A stretch of DNA of 21,022 nt from an uncultured Acidimicrobiaceae bacterium (GTDB lineage: Bacteria; Actinomycetota; Acidimicrobiia; Acidimicrobiales; Bog-793): contig CAIVND010000034.1 in NCBI GenBank assembly GCA_903907185.1, positions 1 to 21,022 on the forward strand, in the 5' to 3' direction. The notes under the pieces were generated by a model. That model had not been told where the DNA came from. It ran no database searches and worked only from the letters and a program-made list of their open reading frames with translations. How positions within the stretch are numbered: position 1 is the first letter of the stretch; the number at the start of each line of letters is the position of its first letter. Below, piece by piece: positions 1 through 7,804 of the stretch. Position numbers and translations under genes: made by a program.

Positions 1-1008
1 GTCTACAACCACTACAAGCGGGTGCAGGCGGGTACGGACGCGGGGTCTGAGGTTGAGCTTGCAAAATCCAACATCTTGTTGTTGGGCCCGACCGGCTGTG
101 GCAAGACCCTTCTCGCGCAAACGCTCGCACGTATGTTGCACGTTCCCTTTGCTATTGCTGATGCAACTGCGCTCACCGAAGCTGGGTACGTGGGCGAGGA
201 TGTTGAGAACATCCTTCTCAAACTCATTCAGGCCGCGGACTATGACGTGAAGAAAGCGGAGACGGGCATCATCTATATCGACGAGATCGACAAGATCGCC
301 CGGAAGAGCGAGAACCCCTCGATCACCCGAGATGTCTCCGGTGAGGGAGTTCAGCAGGCGCTTTTGAAGATCTTGGAGGGAACGACAGCTTCGGTACCAC
401 CTCAGGGAGGACGCAAGCATCCCCACCAAGAGTTCATCCAGATCGACACGACAAATATTTTGTTTATCTGTGGAGGGGCCTTTGCTGGCCTCGATCGCAT
501 CATCGAATCGCGGGTCGGCAAGGTCGGAATGGGCTTTCGCGCTGACGTGAAGAGAAATAAAATGCAGGACGAGGGCAAGTTGATGCTCCAAGTCCTTCCG
601 GAAGATCTGCTGAAGTATGGCCTGATCCCCGAGTTTGTGGGTCGTCTTCCGGTCATTAGCGCGGTTGCAAATCTCGATCGAGAGGCGCTTGTCCAGATTT
701 TGGTTGAGCCGAAAAACTCACTGGTCCGTCAGTTCAAGCGGGTCTTTGAACTCGATAATGTCGAGCTCGAGATCACCGATGACGCGCTCGAGGCGATCGC
801 CGATCAGGCTCTACTTCGCGGTACCGGTGCGCGTGGTCTTCGCGCGATTATCGAAGAGGTATTGCTTGAGGTCATGTATGACCTTCCAAGTCGTGATGAC
901 GTCGGACGTTGCGTGATCGATAAGGAGACGGTGCTCGAGCGAGTTGCACCGACACTTCTTCCTCGATCGGGTGACAAGTCCGATCGCACCCGCCGCGTCG
1001 CATCCTGA
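1..1008 (+). CDS. clpX: ATP-dependent Clp protease ATP-binding subunit ClpX, 5' partial
   Basis: ClpX is the hexameric AAA+ unfoldase that recognises tagged cytoplasmic proteins and threads them into ClpP. The window opens inside the gene: frame 1 is open from base 1 and begins VYNHYKRV, a typical ClpX segment. The N-terminal zinc-binding domain and roughly 85-90 residues are therefore missing upstream. In the 335 visible residues I see Walker A GPTGCGKT (about 29-36), the pore loop GYVGED, Walker B IIYIDEIDK, the RKH loop (GGRKHPHQ) and the sensor-2 motif GARGLR. The ClpP-docking loop reads MGF where many homologues have IGF or LGF. The TGA stop is at 1006-1008. folC follows after 21 bp; in many actinobacteria valS stands between them. 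Identification is secure. Confidence 0.97.
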   Translation, partial: VYNHYKRVQAGTDAGSEVELAKSNILLLGPTGCGKTLLAQTLARMLHVPFAIADATALTEAGYVGEDVENILLKLIQAADYDVKKAETGIIYIDEIDKIARKSENPSITRDVSGEGVQQALLKILEGTTASVPPQGGRKHPHQEFIQIDTTNILFICGGAFAGLDRIIESRVGKVGMGFRADVKRNKMQDEGKLMLQVLPEDLLKYGLIPEFVGRLPVISAVANLDREALVQILVEPKNSLVRQFKRVFELDNVELEITDDALEAIADQALLRGTGARGLRAIIEEVLLEVMYDLPSRDDVGRCVIDKETVLERVAPTLLPRSGDKSDRTRRVAS

Positions 1009-1029
1009 TTTAGCCAAAGCGTTCTCGGT

Positions 1030-2385
1030 TTGACCGGAGTCGAATCTCCATCTTTTGGTGACGCCCTCGCGTGGCTGGACCGGCACATCAATCTTGAGGC
1101 GATCGAGCGTGGCGTCGCGGGAAGATCTGCAGCCCCGACGCTGGCGCGAATTCAAGCGTTGGTCGAGGTGATGGCTGATCCGCATCAGGCCTACCGATCG
1201 ATTCACATCACGGGCACCAACGGCAAGGGTTCCACTACTCGGATTACAACAGCGCTTTTGCTTGCGCGCGGTCTGTCAACGGGCACCATCATGAGTCCTC
1301 ATCTTGAGCGCATGAATGAGCGCATCAGCAGGGATTTTGTGCCGATCAGCGATGAAGAGCTCTATGAGCTCCTTATTGCACTTGAGGCCCTTGAACAGTT
1401 TGTCCTTACGTCGGGTCGCATCGATCTTGCGCCGACCTGGTTTGAACTCGTGACTGCATTGGCCTATCGCTACTTTGCGGACTCGGCGGTCGATGTCGCT
1501 GTTGTTGAGGTCGGTCTTGGTGGACGCTATGACGCAACCAATGTGATCGATGCCGAGGTCGCGGTTGTCACGAATGTCGCACTTGATCATGTCGAGATCC
1601 TTGGCCCAACCCGGAAGGACATCGCAGGCGAGAAGTCGGGAATCATCAAGGCTGGTTCGATCGCGGTAATCGGCGAGGAAGATAGTGAGATCGTCAAGAT
1701 CTTTGCCGACGAAGCAGCGCGTGTCGGCGCAAGTGATCTTTGGAGACGGGGAGACGACTTCTCTTGCATCGGGAACCGTGTCGCGGTGGGTGGACGCGTG
1801 CTCGATATCCGTACGCCCGGCCAGTTCTATGAGGGGCTCTTCTTGAATCTGCATGGATCTCATCAGGGGTTAAATGCATCGGTTGCCCTTGCGGCCGTCG
1901 AGGCCTTCTTCGGCGCCCCGCTCGATGAAGATGTTGTCGCCGAGGCGTTTGCCAAGGTCACCGTTCCCGGACGTCTCGAGGTCCTTGGTCGCCAGCCGCT
2001 CGTGATCCTCGATGGCGCACACAATGAGGCGGGTGCATCCGCGCTTGGCGCAGCGCTTCGCGAGGATTTTGCGGGAGTGGAGAAGATTGTGCTGGTGATT
2101 GGATGTCTGCGAGGTCGAAATCCTCTTGAACTGCTTTTGGCGATGGGCCTCGATCGGGTGAGCAAGATCATCTGCTGTGAGGCCAATTCCCCGAGAACCC
2201 AGTCCGCCCAGGCGCTTTCGGAGCGGATCGGAGATGTAGGCATCGAGGTATTGGTGATTCCTGACGTCGTCGATGCACTCAGCGAGGCGATCAACATCGC
2301 CACCGAAACCGATGCTGTCCTCGTCACAGGGTCGCTCTACGTGGTCGGCGCGGCGAGGGGTGCGAGAGGCCGACTAGCCTCGTAA
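1030..2385 (+). CDS. folC: Bifunctional dihydrofolate synthase / folylpolyglutamate synthase
   Basis: FolC adds glutamate to dihydropteroate and then to reduced folates, using ATP, in the cytoplasm. The 451 residues match the family's usual length. Visible motifs are the P-loop GTNGKGS (62-68), SPHLERMNERI, GLGGRYDATNV (162-172), GSHQGLNA (about 276-283), the Mur-ligase-type DGAHN (328-332) and GSLYVVG near the C-terminus. The start is a TTG at 1030: it places the usual ALAWLDRHI segment about ten residues in, and no closer ATG/GTG keeps that segment. No convincing Shine-Dalgarno sequence precedes it, so the start is less certain than the gene. ndk begins 4 bp after the stop, indicating cotranscription. 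Confidence 0.95.
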   Translation: MTGVESPSFGDALAWLDRHINLEAIERGVAGRSAAPTLARIQALVEVMADPHQAYRSIHITGTNGKGSTTRITTALLLARGLSTGTIMSPHLERMNERISRDFVPISDEELYELLIALEALEQFVLTSGRIDLAPTWFELVTALAYRYFADSAVDVAVVEVGLGGRYDATNVIDAEVAVVTNVALDHVEILGPTRKDIAGEKSGIIKAGSIAVIGEEDSEIVKIFADEAARVGASDLWRRGDDFSCIGNRVAVGGRVLDIRTPGQFYEGLFLNLHGSHQGLNASVALAAVEAFFGAPLDEDVVAEAFAKVTVPGRLEVLGRQPLVILDGAHNEAGASALGAALREDFAGVEKIVLVIGCLRGRNPLELLLAMGLDRVSKIICCEANSPRTQSAQALSERIGDVGIEVLVIPDVVDALSEAINIATETDAVLVTGSLYVVGAARGARGRLAS

Positions 2386-2389
2386 CTCC

Positions 2390-2800
2390 ATGAAAAATAC
2401 ATTGATCATCTTGAAACCTGATGCCGTAGAGCGTGGCCTCATCGGAGAGGTTCTTACCCGTTTCGAACGTCGTGGCCTCAAAATCATCGCCGGTGAGGTG
2501 CGGACGATCTCCGAAGACGTCGCCAAACAGCACTATGCCGAGCACGCTCAGCGCCCCTTTTTTGGGGAGCTTGTCGAGTTCATTACCCGGTCGCCCTCCT
2601 TCGTTGCCGTGCTCGAGGGACCAGCTGATACCTGGCGGATTGTGCGATCGATGATGGGAACGACGAATCCAGCTGAGTCGACGCCAGGAACAATTCGTGG
2701 TGACTATGGCCTCGAACTCGCCGAGAACTTGATCCACGGATCCGATGGCCCCGAGGCAGCAGCGCGTGAGATCACGCTCTTTTTTCCGCAAATTTCTTAA
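2390..2800 (+). CDS. ndk: Nucleoside diphosphate kinase
   Basis: This enzyme exchanges gamma-phosphate between nucleoside tri- and diphosphates through a phosphohistidine, balancing NTP and dNTP pools. The 136-residue length is normal. It begins MKNTLIILKPDAVERG, with the conserved Lys9 of the LKPDA motif, and carries the active-site signature NLIHGSD with catalytic His116. GTIRGDYG precedes it where most family members have GTIRGDF. The start ATG lies 4 bp after folC and has no Shine-Dalgarno sequence. A TAGCCT box 9 bp upstream of the ATG could also give a leaderless transcript, as proposed for rplU. Confidence 0.96.
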   Translation: MKNTLIILKPDAVERGLIGEVLTRFERRGLKIIAGEVRTISEDVAKQHYAEHAQRPFFGELVEFITRSPSFVAVLEGPADTWRIVRSMMGTTNPAESTPGTIRGDYGLELAENLIHGSDGPEAAAREITLFFPQIS

Positions 2801-2879
2801 CGAAAGCGGTGATCAACCCGCCAGGCAAAGGCTTGAGGGGTGCGCGAACATAGAGAGGTCCAACACCGATGATGAAATT

Positions 2880-2933
2880 TCCCCAGCTGAGGGGATCATC
2901 TAGCCTCTTTCTCGTTGGACAGCGAATTTGGAG
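2880..2933 (+). promoter_or_regulatory. Candidate promoter and leader of the mreBCD-mrdA operon
   Basis: The 141-bp gap between ndk and mreB contains a small hairpin (TCCCC...GGGGA, 2880-2895, 6-base loop). A -10-like TAGCCT follows at 2901-2906, and a GGAG ribosome binding site at 2930-2933 lies 8 bp before the mreB ATG. The same TAGNCT type of box occurs ahead of ndk, rne and rplU. No clear -35 element is visible. The hairpin lacks a following T run and is only a weak terminator candidate for ndk. Confidence 0.35.
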
Positions 2934-2941
2934 CTGCAGTT

Positions 2942-3973
2942 ATGCGTGAAAATACCTTCGGGTTTGTCGGCCGTGACATGGCGGTCGATCTTGGCACGGC
3001 CAACACCTTGGTTTACGTCCGTGGCCGTGGGATTGTGCTGAATGAGCCCTCTGTGGTCGCCATCAACATCAATGACAATCGGCCCTTAGCGGTTGGCATC
3101 GAAGCGAAGATGATGATCGGCAGGACACCGAGCAATATTCAGGCAATCCGCCCACTGAAAGACGGTGTCATCGCGGACTTTGAGATCTGCGAGATGATGT
3201 TGCGTTACTTCATCCGCAAGGTGCACTCTCGCCGATTTGCAAAGCCAAGGATGGTGATCTGCGTGCCATCAGGAATCACCGGTGTCGAAAAGCGCGCCGT
3301 TCAAGAGGCCGCTGAGTATGCCGGTGCTCGAAAGGCGTACATCATCGAGGAGCCAATGGCCGCCGCAATCGGTGCGGGGTTGCCGATCAATGAGCCGACG
3401 GGAAACATGGTCGTTGACATCGGGGGAGGCACGACGGAGGTCGCCGTCATCTCGCTTGGTGGAATAGTGGTCAGTCAGTCGATCCGCGTCGGTGGCGATG
3501 AACTCGATGAGGCGATCATTGAGTTTGCCAAGCGAGAGTTCTCCCTTGCACTTGGCGATCGAACCGCTGAGGAGATCAAGATCGCAATCGGCTCGGCCTG
3601 TCAGCTCGAAGAGGAGATCGGCGCGGAGATCCGTGGTCGCGATCTCGTGACTGGCCTTCCAAAAACCGTCTTTGCAAGCTCGAAGGATATCCGCCGGGCG
3701 ATCGAAGCCCCGGTGAGCCTCATCGTCGAGGCAGTAAAGATGACGCTCGACAAGACACCTCCGGAGCTCTCTGCTGACCTGATGACGCGCGGTATCTACC
3801 TCACCGGTGGTGGTGCACTTTTGCACGGCCTCGCGCAGCGACTGATGAACGAGACAGGGATGCCGATTGTGGTCGCGACGGACCCGCTCAACTGTGTGGC
3901 GCTGGGAAGTGGGATGTGTCTCGAAGAGTTTGATCTGTTACGCGACGTCTTGTCCTTTTCCTCATCGCGTTGA
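2942..3973 (+). CDS. mreB: Rod shape-determining protein MreB
   Basis: MreB is the bacterial actin homologue that forms membrane-associated filaments and orients lateral-wall synthesis. From the ATG at 2942 the protein has 343 residues, the family's usual size. That start is preceded by GGAG with an 8-bp spacer. A TTG further upstream at 2915 would add nine unconserved residues. Visible motifs are phosphate-1 VDLGTANTLVYV (15-26), connect-1 EEPMAAAIG (136-144), phosphate-2 DIGGGTTEVAVI (159-170) and the adenosine motif LTGGGALLHG (287-296). The N-terminus shows no strong amphipathic helix. mreC follows after 17 bp, in the conserved mreBCD-mrdA order. Confidence 0.97.
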   Translation: MRENTFGFVGRDMAVDLGTANTLVYVRGRGIVLNEPSVVAININDNRPLAVGIEAKMMIGRTPSNIQAIRPLKDGVIADFEICEMMLRYFIRKVHSRRFAKPRMVICVPSGITGVEKRAVQEAAEYAGARKAYIIEEPMAAAIGAGLPINEPTGNMVVDIGGGTTEVAVISLGGIVVSQSIRVGGDELDEAIIEFAKREFSLALGDRTAEEIKIAIGSACQLEEEIGAEIRGRDLVTGLPKTVFASSKDIRRAIEAPVSLIVEAVKMTLDKTPPELSADLMTRGIYLTGGGALLHGLAQRLMNETGMPIVVATDPLNCVALGSGMCLEEFDLLRDVLSFSSSR

Positions 3974-3990
3974 CGGAGTAGATCGCTGCG

Positions 3991-4812
3991 ATGGCCATTG
4001 CGCGGGGGAGTAACCAACGGCTTACCCTGCTGATCTTGCTTTTGATCTCCATCACCGTTGTCACGCTCGACTACCACGGTGCCGTCGCTCGGGGTATTGG
4101 ACACATCCGTAACGCAGCCGTCGATGTCCTCTCTCCCTTCCAGCGTGCAACCTCAGCGGTTCTTCATCCCATTGGAGATGTCTTCGCCGGCGCAGTTCAC
4201 TATGGGCAGCTCGAGACCCAGAACGCACAGCTACGTGCACAGATCGGCACACTTGAGCGTCGGTCGGCGCAGCAGAACTTCTCACTCGCTGCCTCGAAGC
4301 AGATCGAATCGTTGAGCCACCTACCCTTCTTGAATGTGCCCACCGTCGCCGGTGAGGTGATCTCACCAGCGGCTTCAAACTTTGAACAGACCATCCAGAT
4401 CAACCTTGGAACATCGAATGGTGTCGGACCTGGGATGCCGGTTGTCGGGCCATCGGGACTGGTTGGCACGATTTTGAGTTCGTCGGGATCGCAGTCGATC
4501 GTTGAGCTCGCTATCGACGCACGCTTTGGTGTCGGTGTGCTCCTCGGTCCGACCTACTTTCAGGCGCAGGGCACTGGCAATGGGTTGTCCCTCCATCAGA
4601 TCCAGTCGAAATCGAAGGTGCCGTTCGTCGGACAGGTCGCGGTAACGAGCGGTCAAGACAACGGTGCCTATCCACCAGGGATACCGGTGGGGAGGGTGAC
4701 CTCAGTCAAAAAGTCAGCCACCGGCCAACTGGAGTCGATCAAAGTCTCGTCATCGGTGAACTTCACCCTTTTGCAGTACATCAGCGTGATGCAGTGGTTA
4801 CCTCCAGCATGA
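3991..4812 (+). CDS. mreC: Rod shape-determining protein MreC
   Basis: MreC is a bitopic membrane protein that links MreB to the periplasmic wall-synthesis enzymes and activates PBP2. Its 273 residues show a short basic cytoplasmic tail and one transmembrane helix (about 11-26, LTLLILLLISITVVTL). A coiled-coil-like stretch follows (about 66-105, QLETQNAQLRAQIGTLERR), then the beta-rich MreC domain with GTSNGVGPGMPVVG and GLVGTI. The ATG at 3991 has a GGAG 12 bp upstream, slightly far. The family, size and position between mreB and mreD agree. Confidence 0.95.
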   Translation: MAIARGSNQRLTLLILLLISITVVTLDYHGAVARGIGHIRNAAVDVLSPFQRATSAVLHPIGDVFAGAVHYGQLETQNAQLRAQIGTLERRSAQQNFSLAASKQIESLSHLPFLNVPTVAGEVISPAASNFEQTIQINLGTSNGVGPGMPVVGPSGLVGTILSSSGSQSIVELAIDARFGVGVLLGPTYFQAQGTGNGLSLHQIQSKSKVPFVGQVAVTSGQDNGAYPPGIPVGRVTSVKKSATGQLESIKVSSSVNFTLLQYISVMQWLPPA

Positions 4813-4836
4813 TCATTTTCGAGTCACAGGAAGTGT

Positions 4837-5409
4837 TTGGGTGCCTCAGTGATGATTGAGGACCCCACGTGGCTGAAGGCGGCTGTTGTCATCGCGCTCT
4901 CACTTTTGTTCCAAGAGACGGTCCTTACTCAGGTGGTGATCCTTGGAGCACACCCTGACCTCATGATCGTCCTTCCCGTTACTGCCGGCATCGTTGCGGG
5001 AGCCGAGGTGGGTTCGGTAGTTGGCTTCTTTGCTGGCGCAGCGGCGGATCTTTTGCTCTCCACCCCCTTTGGGCTCTCCGCCTTTGTCTTCGCACTCGTT
5101 GGCTACGGCATCGGGGCCTTTGTGAACTCGCCACTTGGACATGATCTATACAATGCTCGCCTCTCTGGCAGTGGATTAGGCAGTGTCGTCGGCACGCTTG
5201 TTTTCGCAGTAGTCGCTTCGATTATCGGCCAGCCAGGATCGTTCAGTGTCCACCTGCTCGCGACGTTTTTCAACGTCGGTATCGGTGCCCTGGTCTTCGC
5301 ACCGGTCCTCTTCGTTGGTTGGCGTTGGGCGCTCTCGAGCATCCGTACGCTTGGGTTTGGCCCGAGGATGCCCACGAGTGGAAGTGCATTGAACAGATCA
5401 TCATCATGA
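4837..5409 (+). CDS. mreD: Rod shape-determining protein MreD
   Basis: MreD is a small integral membrane protein of the elongasome. The 190 residues are mostly hydrophobic, with about five predicted membrane segments, including AAVVIALSLLFQETVLTQVV, LMIVLPVTAGIVAGAEVGSV and a C-terminal pair ending near FAPVLFVGWRWAL. The start is uncertain. TTG at 4837 has an AGGA about 5 bp upstream, while GTG 4849 and ATG 4852 give slightly shorter proteins with poor spacing. The last bases overlap the mrdA start (ATGA, 5406-5409), indicating translational coupling. Assignment rests mainly on hydrophobicity and operon position, since MreD sequences are poorly conserved. Confidence 0.88.
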   Translation: MGASVMIEDPTWLKAAVVIALSLLFQETVLTQVVILGAHPDLMIVLPVTAGIVAGAEVGSVVGFFAGAAADLLLSTPFGLSAFVFALVGYGIGAFVNSPLGHDLYNARLSGSGLGSVVGTLVFAVVASIIGQPGSFSVHLLATFFNVGIGALVFAPVLFVGWRWALSSIRTLGFGPRMPTSGSALNRSSS

Positions 5410-7481
5410 GGCGTTCTCGAAACAGCCTTCGACGTTCACGTCGACCCCGGCTCAGTCGGCGGAGCCTTTCGAAGCGGCTTCGGCGCATTCGCGGACCAAA
5501 GCCAACGGGTACGCTCTCGCCGGTTCGTTCAGCGTCTACGCGTCGCCGTTCATCTGTTTTTGAAGAGCAGCACGATGCCCGCCTTGGACTTCGGATTGGA
5601 GTCGGCGCGGTTGTTGTCGTTGGACTCTTTGCGACCCTTGGGGTGCGACTTTTTGATCTGCAGGTCGTCCACGGAGCGACGGCGAACGGTCTTGCACGTC
5701 AGACTGTTCTTAAAGATGTTGAGGTCCCGGCGCTTCGTGGCGAGATCTTTGCGCGATCAAGCACGCCCCGTGACTTGCTCGCAACAAATATTGCAACTTG
5801 GGAGATCACGCTGAGTCAGCAGAACGCGCTTGATCATCCAAAGGTGGTTACTGCGCTGGCAACACTGCTACCCAATACCTCATTGAAATCGATCTACGCC
5901 GCACTGTCCATCAAAGATGGAAAGCCAACGGTTAGCCAGTATGAGTCCTACCAGCCCGTGCCGGTGGCGACCAATGTCAGTCCAGCAACCGTGCTGAACA
6001 TTGAAGAGCATCCACAACTTTTTCCTGGTGTGACCGCCGAACAGAGCTATGTCCGGAGTTATCCCCAGGGTGATCTCGCCGCGCAGGCGCTCGGTTATGT
6101 CGGAGCGATTAGCTCGACCGAGCTCGAAAAACTCCAAGGTGATGGATATACCCAGCAGAGCCAGATCGGCCAAAGCGGTTTAGAGGCCTCCTATGAGGCG
6201 CAACTTCATGGGGAACCTGGCATCGAGCAGGTAACCGTCGACCCAGCGGGCCAAGCAGTGTCGCGCAACTCGACGACACCGGCGGTCCCAGGCGACAATC
6301 TCTACCTCAACTTGGACCTCGGCCTCGAAAAGGCCACCTCGACCGCGCTTGCGAACAAGATCAACAGCCTTCGTGCGACGGTGACGGCCGACTTTGGAGC
6401 GGCGGTTGTTCTTGATGCCCAGACCGGCGCCGTCCTATCGATGGCAAGCTACCCGACCTACAACAACAATCTCTGGATTCCCTTCATCTCTGAGAACGAG
6501 TATCAAACTCTGCTCAATGAGTACGGTGAGCCGCTGAATAATTACGCGATCAGTGGTGGTCAGACGCCGGGCTCGACCTTCAAGATGGTGACCGCTACTG
6601 CGGCGCTTAATGATGGACTCATCACCGGCTCAACGCTCTATGACGACACCGGAACCTTCCGCGAGGGTAAGGCGCCAAAGATTCAGATCCTGCATGATGA
6701 TGAAAGTTCAGCGCTTGGCTATATCAATGTCTCCACCGCGCTGAGTCAATCGGTCGACACCTTCTTCTACAATCTCGGCGCGCGTTTCTGCCAGCAAGAT
6801 GTGGGTTGTCCAACACAGATTCAACAGTATGCAGCAAAGTTTGGATTTGGCACCGATCCAATGGTCGATCTACCGAACGCCGCGTCGGGCCAGGTGGACT
6901 CTCCCCAGCTGCGTCTCGAGCAGCACCGGTTGAATCCGAGCGCATTTCCGAACGCAACGTACTTCCAGGGCGACAATGTCGATATGGCATTCGGTCAAGG
7001 GGAGACCTTGGTGACGCCGCTCCAACTCGCAAGCGCCTATGCGACGTTTGCCAATGGAGGAACCCGCTATGCGCCACAGATGGCGGCGGCTCTCGTTGCT
7101 CCCGATGGCAAGGTGACGAAGATCAAGCCAAAGGTGCTTGGCCATGTCTCGCTGCCGGCCTCGACCGCAGATCCGATGCTGCGCGGCTTTGAAGAGGCAA
7201 CGCAGTCCACCTCGGGTACGGCCTATGCCAACTTTGCCGGGTTCGACTTCACGAATTGGAATATCGCCGGAAAGACCGGAACCGCAACCGCTGCCGCCAA
7301 CGTGAAGCCGGTCTCGTGGTTTGTTGCCTTCGGAGGGCCGAGAGATCGACCGCCCAAGTACGTTGTCTGCGTAGAGATCGACAAGAGTGGCTATGGGGCC
7401 GCGGCCGCGGCGCCCGTTGCCCGGCAGATCTTTGATTACCTCTATGCCCACGGAATCTCACCGCTCAAGGTCCCGAAGTAG
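5406..7481 (+). CDS. mrdA: Penicillin-binding protein 2, elongasome transpeptidase
   Basis: This class B PBP cross-links peptidoglycan during lateral-wall growth and normally works with the glycosyltransferase RodA. From the ATG overlapping the mreD stop it has 691 residues. The first ~50 residues are an unusually Arg/Ser-rich cytoplasmic tail. One transmembrane helix follows (about 60-80), then the dimerisation domain and the transpeptidase domain. Active-site motifs are STFK (Ser390-Lys393), SVD (449-451, as in many PBP2 proteins) and KTG (623-625, GKTGTATAA). Two cysteines (FCQQDVGC, about 461-468) between motifs 2 and 3 could form a disulfide. No rodA follows; the next gene is rne, after a 323-bp leader. 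Confidence 0.95.
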   Translation: MRRSRNSLRRSRRPRLSRRSLSKRLRRIRGPKPTGTLSPVRSASTRRRSSVFEEQHDARLGLRIGVGAVVVVGLFATLGVRLFDLQVVHGATANGLARQTVLKDVEVPALRGEIFARSSTPRDLLATNIATWEITLSQQNALDHPKVVTALATLLPNTSLKSIYAALSIKDGKPTVSQYESYQPVPVATNVSPATVLNIEEHPQLFPGVTAEQSYVRSYPQGDLAAQALGYVGAISSTELEKLQGDGYTQQSQIGQSGLEASYEAQLHGEPGIEQVTVDPAGQAVSRNSTTPAVPGDNLYLNLDLGLEKATSTALANKINSLRATVTADFGAAVVLDAQTGAVLSMASYPTYNNNLWIPFISENEYQTLLNEYGEPLNNYAISGGQTPGSTFKMVTATAALNDGLITGSTLYDDTGTFREGKAPKIQILHDDESSALGYINVSTALSQSVDTFFYNLGARFCQQDVGCPTQIQQYAAKFGFGTDPMVDLPNAASGQVDSPQLRLEQHRLNPSAFPNATYFQGDNVDMAFGQGETLVTPLQLASAYATFANGGTRYAPQMAAALVAPDGKVTKIKPKVLGHVSLPASTADPMLRGFEEATQSTSGTAYANFAGFDFTNWNIAGKTGTATAAANVKPVSWFVAFGGPRDRPPKYVVCVEIDKSGYGAAAAAPVARQIFDYLYAHGISPLKVPK

Positions 7482-7804
7482 CCATCCGGCACTTCCATGG
7501 TCGAAGGGTTAGACTATGAGCAGGATGATTACCAATCTGAGCGGTCGGGCACGTCGTCTGGCCTCCACTGTCTTTGTCACCCTTCGAGTGCCGCGGACCA
7601 TCAGGTCTGCGTCGTCCCACTCTGCCTTTTCGCCGTCGACCTCCGCGGCCAGCAAAGCGTCGGAGGAGATCTCCCCCGACCGTTACTCCACTCGTCATAG
7701 CCGCACCTACTGCATGCGCACGATCCCCTTGGAATCTGCTTGCGCAACAGACCGGGTGCCCACCGCGTGCCAATTTGGCACGCGTGGAAGAAGGGAACTC
7801 ACTC
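7482..7804 (+). other. 323-bp spacer between mrdA and rne, probable rne leader
   Basis: No convincing gene is seen. A 127-codon frame starts at ATG 7516 behind a GAAGGG sequence, but its product is low-complexity Ser/Arg/Thr-rich, resembles nothing I know and runs into rne. The frame of rne itself stays open upstream to about 7574 with a Pro/Arg-rich translation, so a longer RNase E cannot be fully excluded. A TAGACT -10-like box lies at 7510-7515. If used, it would give an rne leader of about 280 nt ending in the hairpin at 7760-7787. Long leaders are a known site of RNase E self-control in other bacteria; here that is inference. Confidence 0.5.
7760..7787 (+). promoter_or_regulatory. Strong hairpin just upstream of the rne ribosome binding site
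   Basis: CGCGTGCC (7764-7771) pairs perfectly with GGCACGCG (7777-7784) across a 5-base AATTT loop. The stem continues as CCA/TGG past one bulged C. No T run follows, so it does not look like an intrinsic terminator. The rne Shine-Dalgarno-like GGGA (7793-7796) begins six bases after the stem. The position suits a translation or RNA-stability control element, possibly autoregulatory. Confidence 0.6.

Noticed and set aside
1276..1863. 195-codon minus-strand frame opposite folC
   Set aside because: Shadow of a strongly supported gene; the product has no recognisable motif.
2915..2941. Upstream TTG start for mreB
   Set aside because: Adds nine unconserved residues; ATG 2942 has GGAG at correct spacing and gives the normal length.
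3269..3826. 185-codon minus-strand frame opposite mreB
   Set aside because: Antisense shadow of a conserved gene, no domain recognised.
5319..5405. Longer mrdA start inside mreD
   Set aside because: Would overlap mreD by about 90 bp and add residues that are only mreD in another frame; the ATGA overlap at 5406 is a standard coupled start.
6870..7451. 193-codon minus-strand frame opposite the PBP2 transpeptidase domain
   Set aside because: Antisense shadow produced by high G+C codon bias.
7574..7804. Upstream extension of the rne frame
   Set aside because: Translation is Pro/Arg-rich and unlike RNase E, it would read through the hairpin, and the start at 7574 has no ribosome binding site; ATG 7805 has one. 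Not fully excluded.
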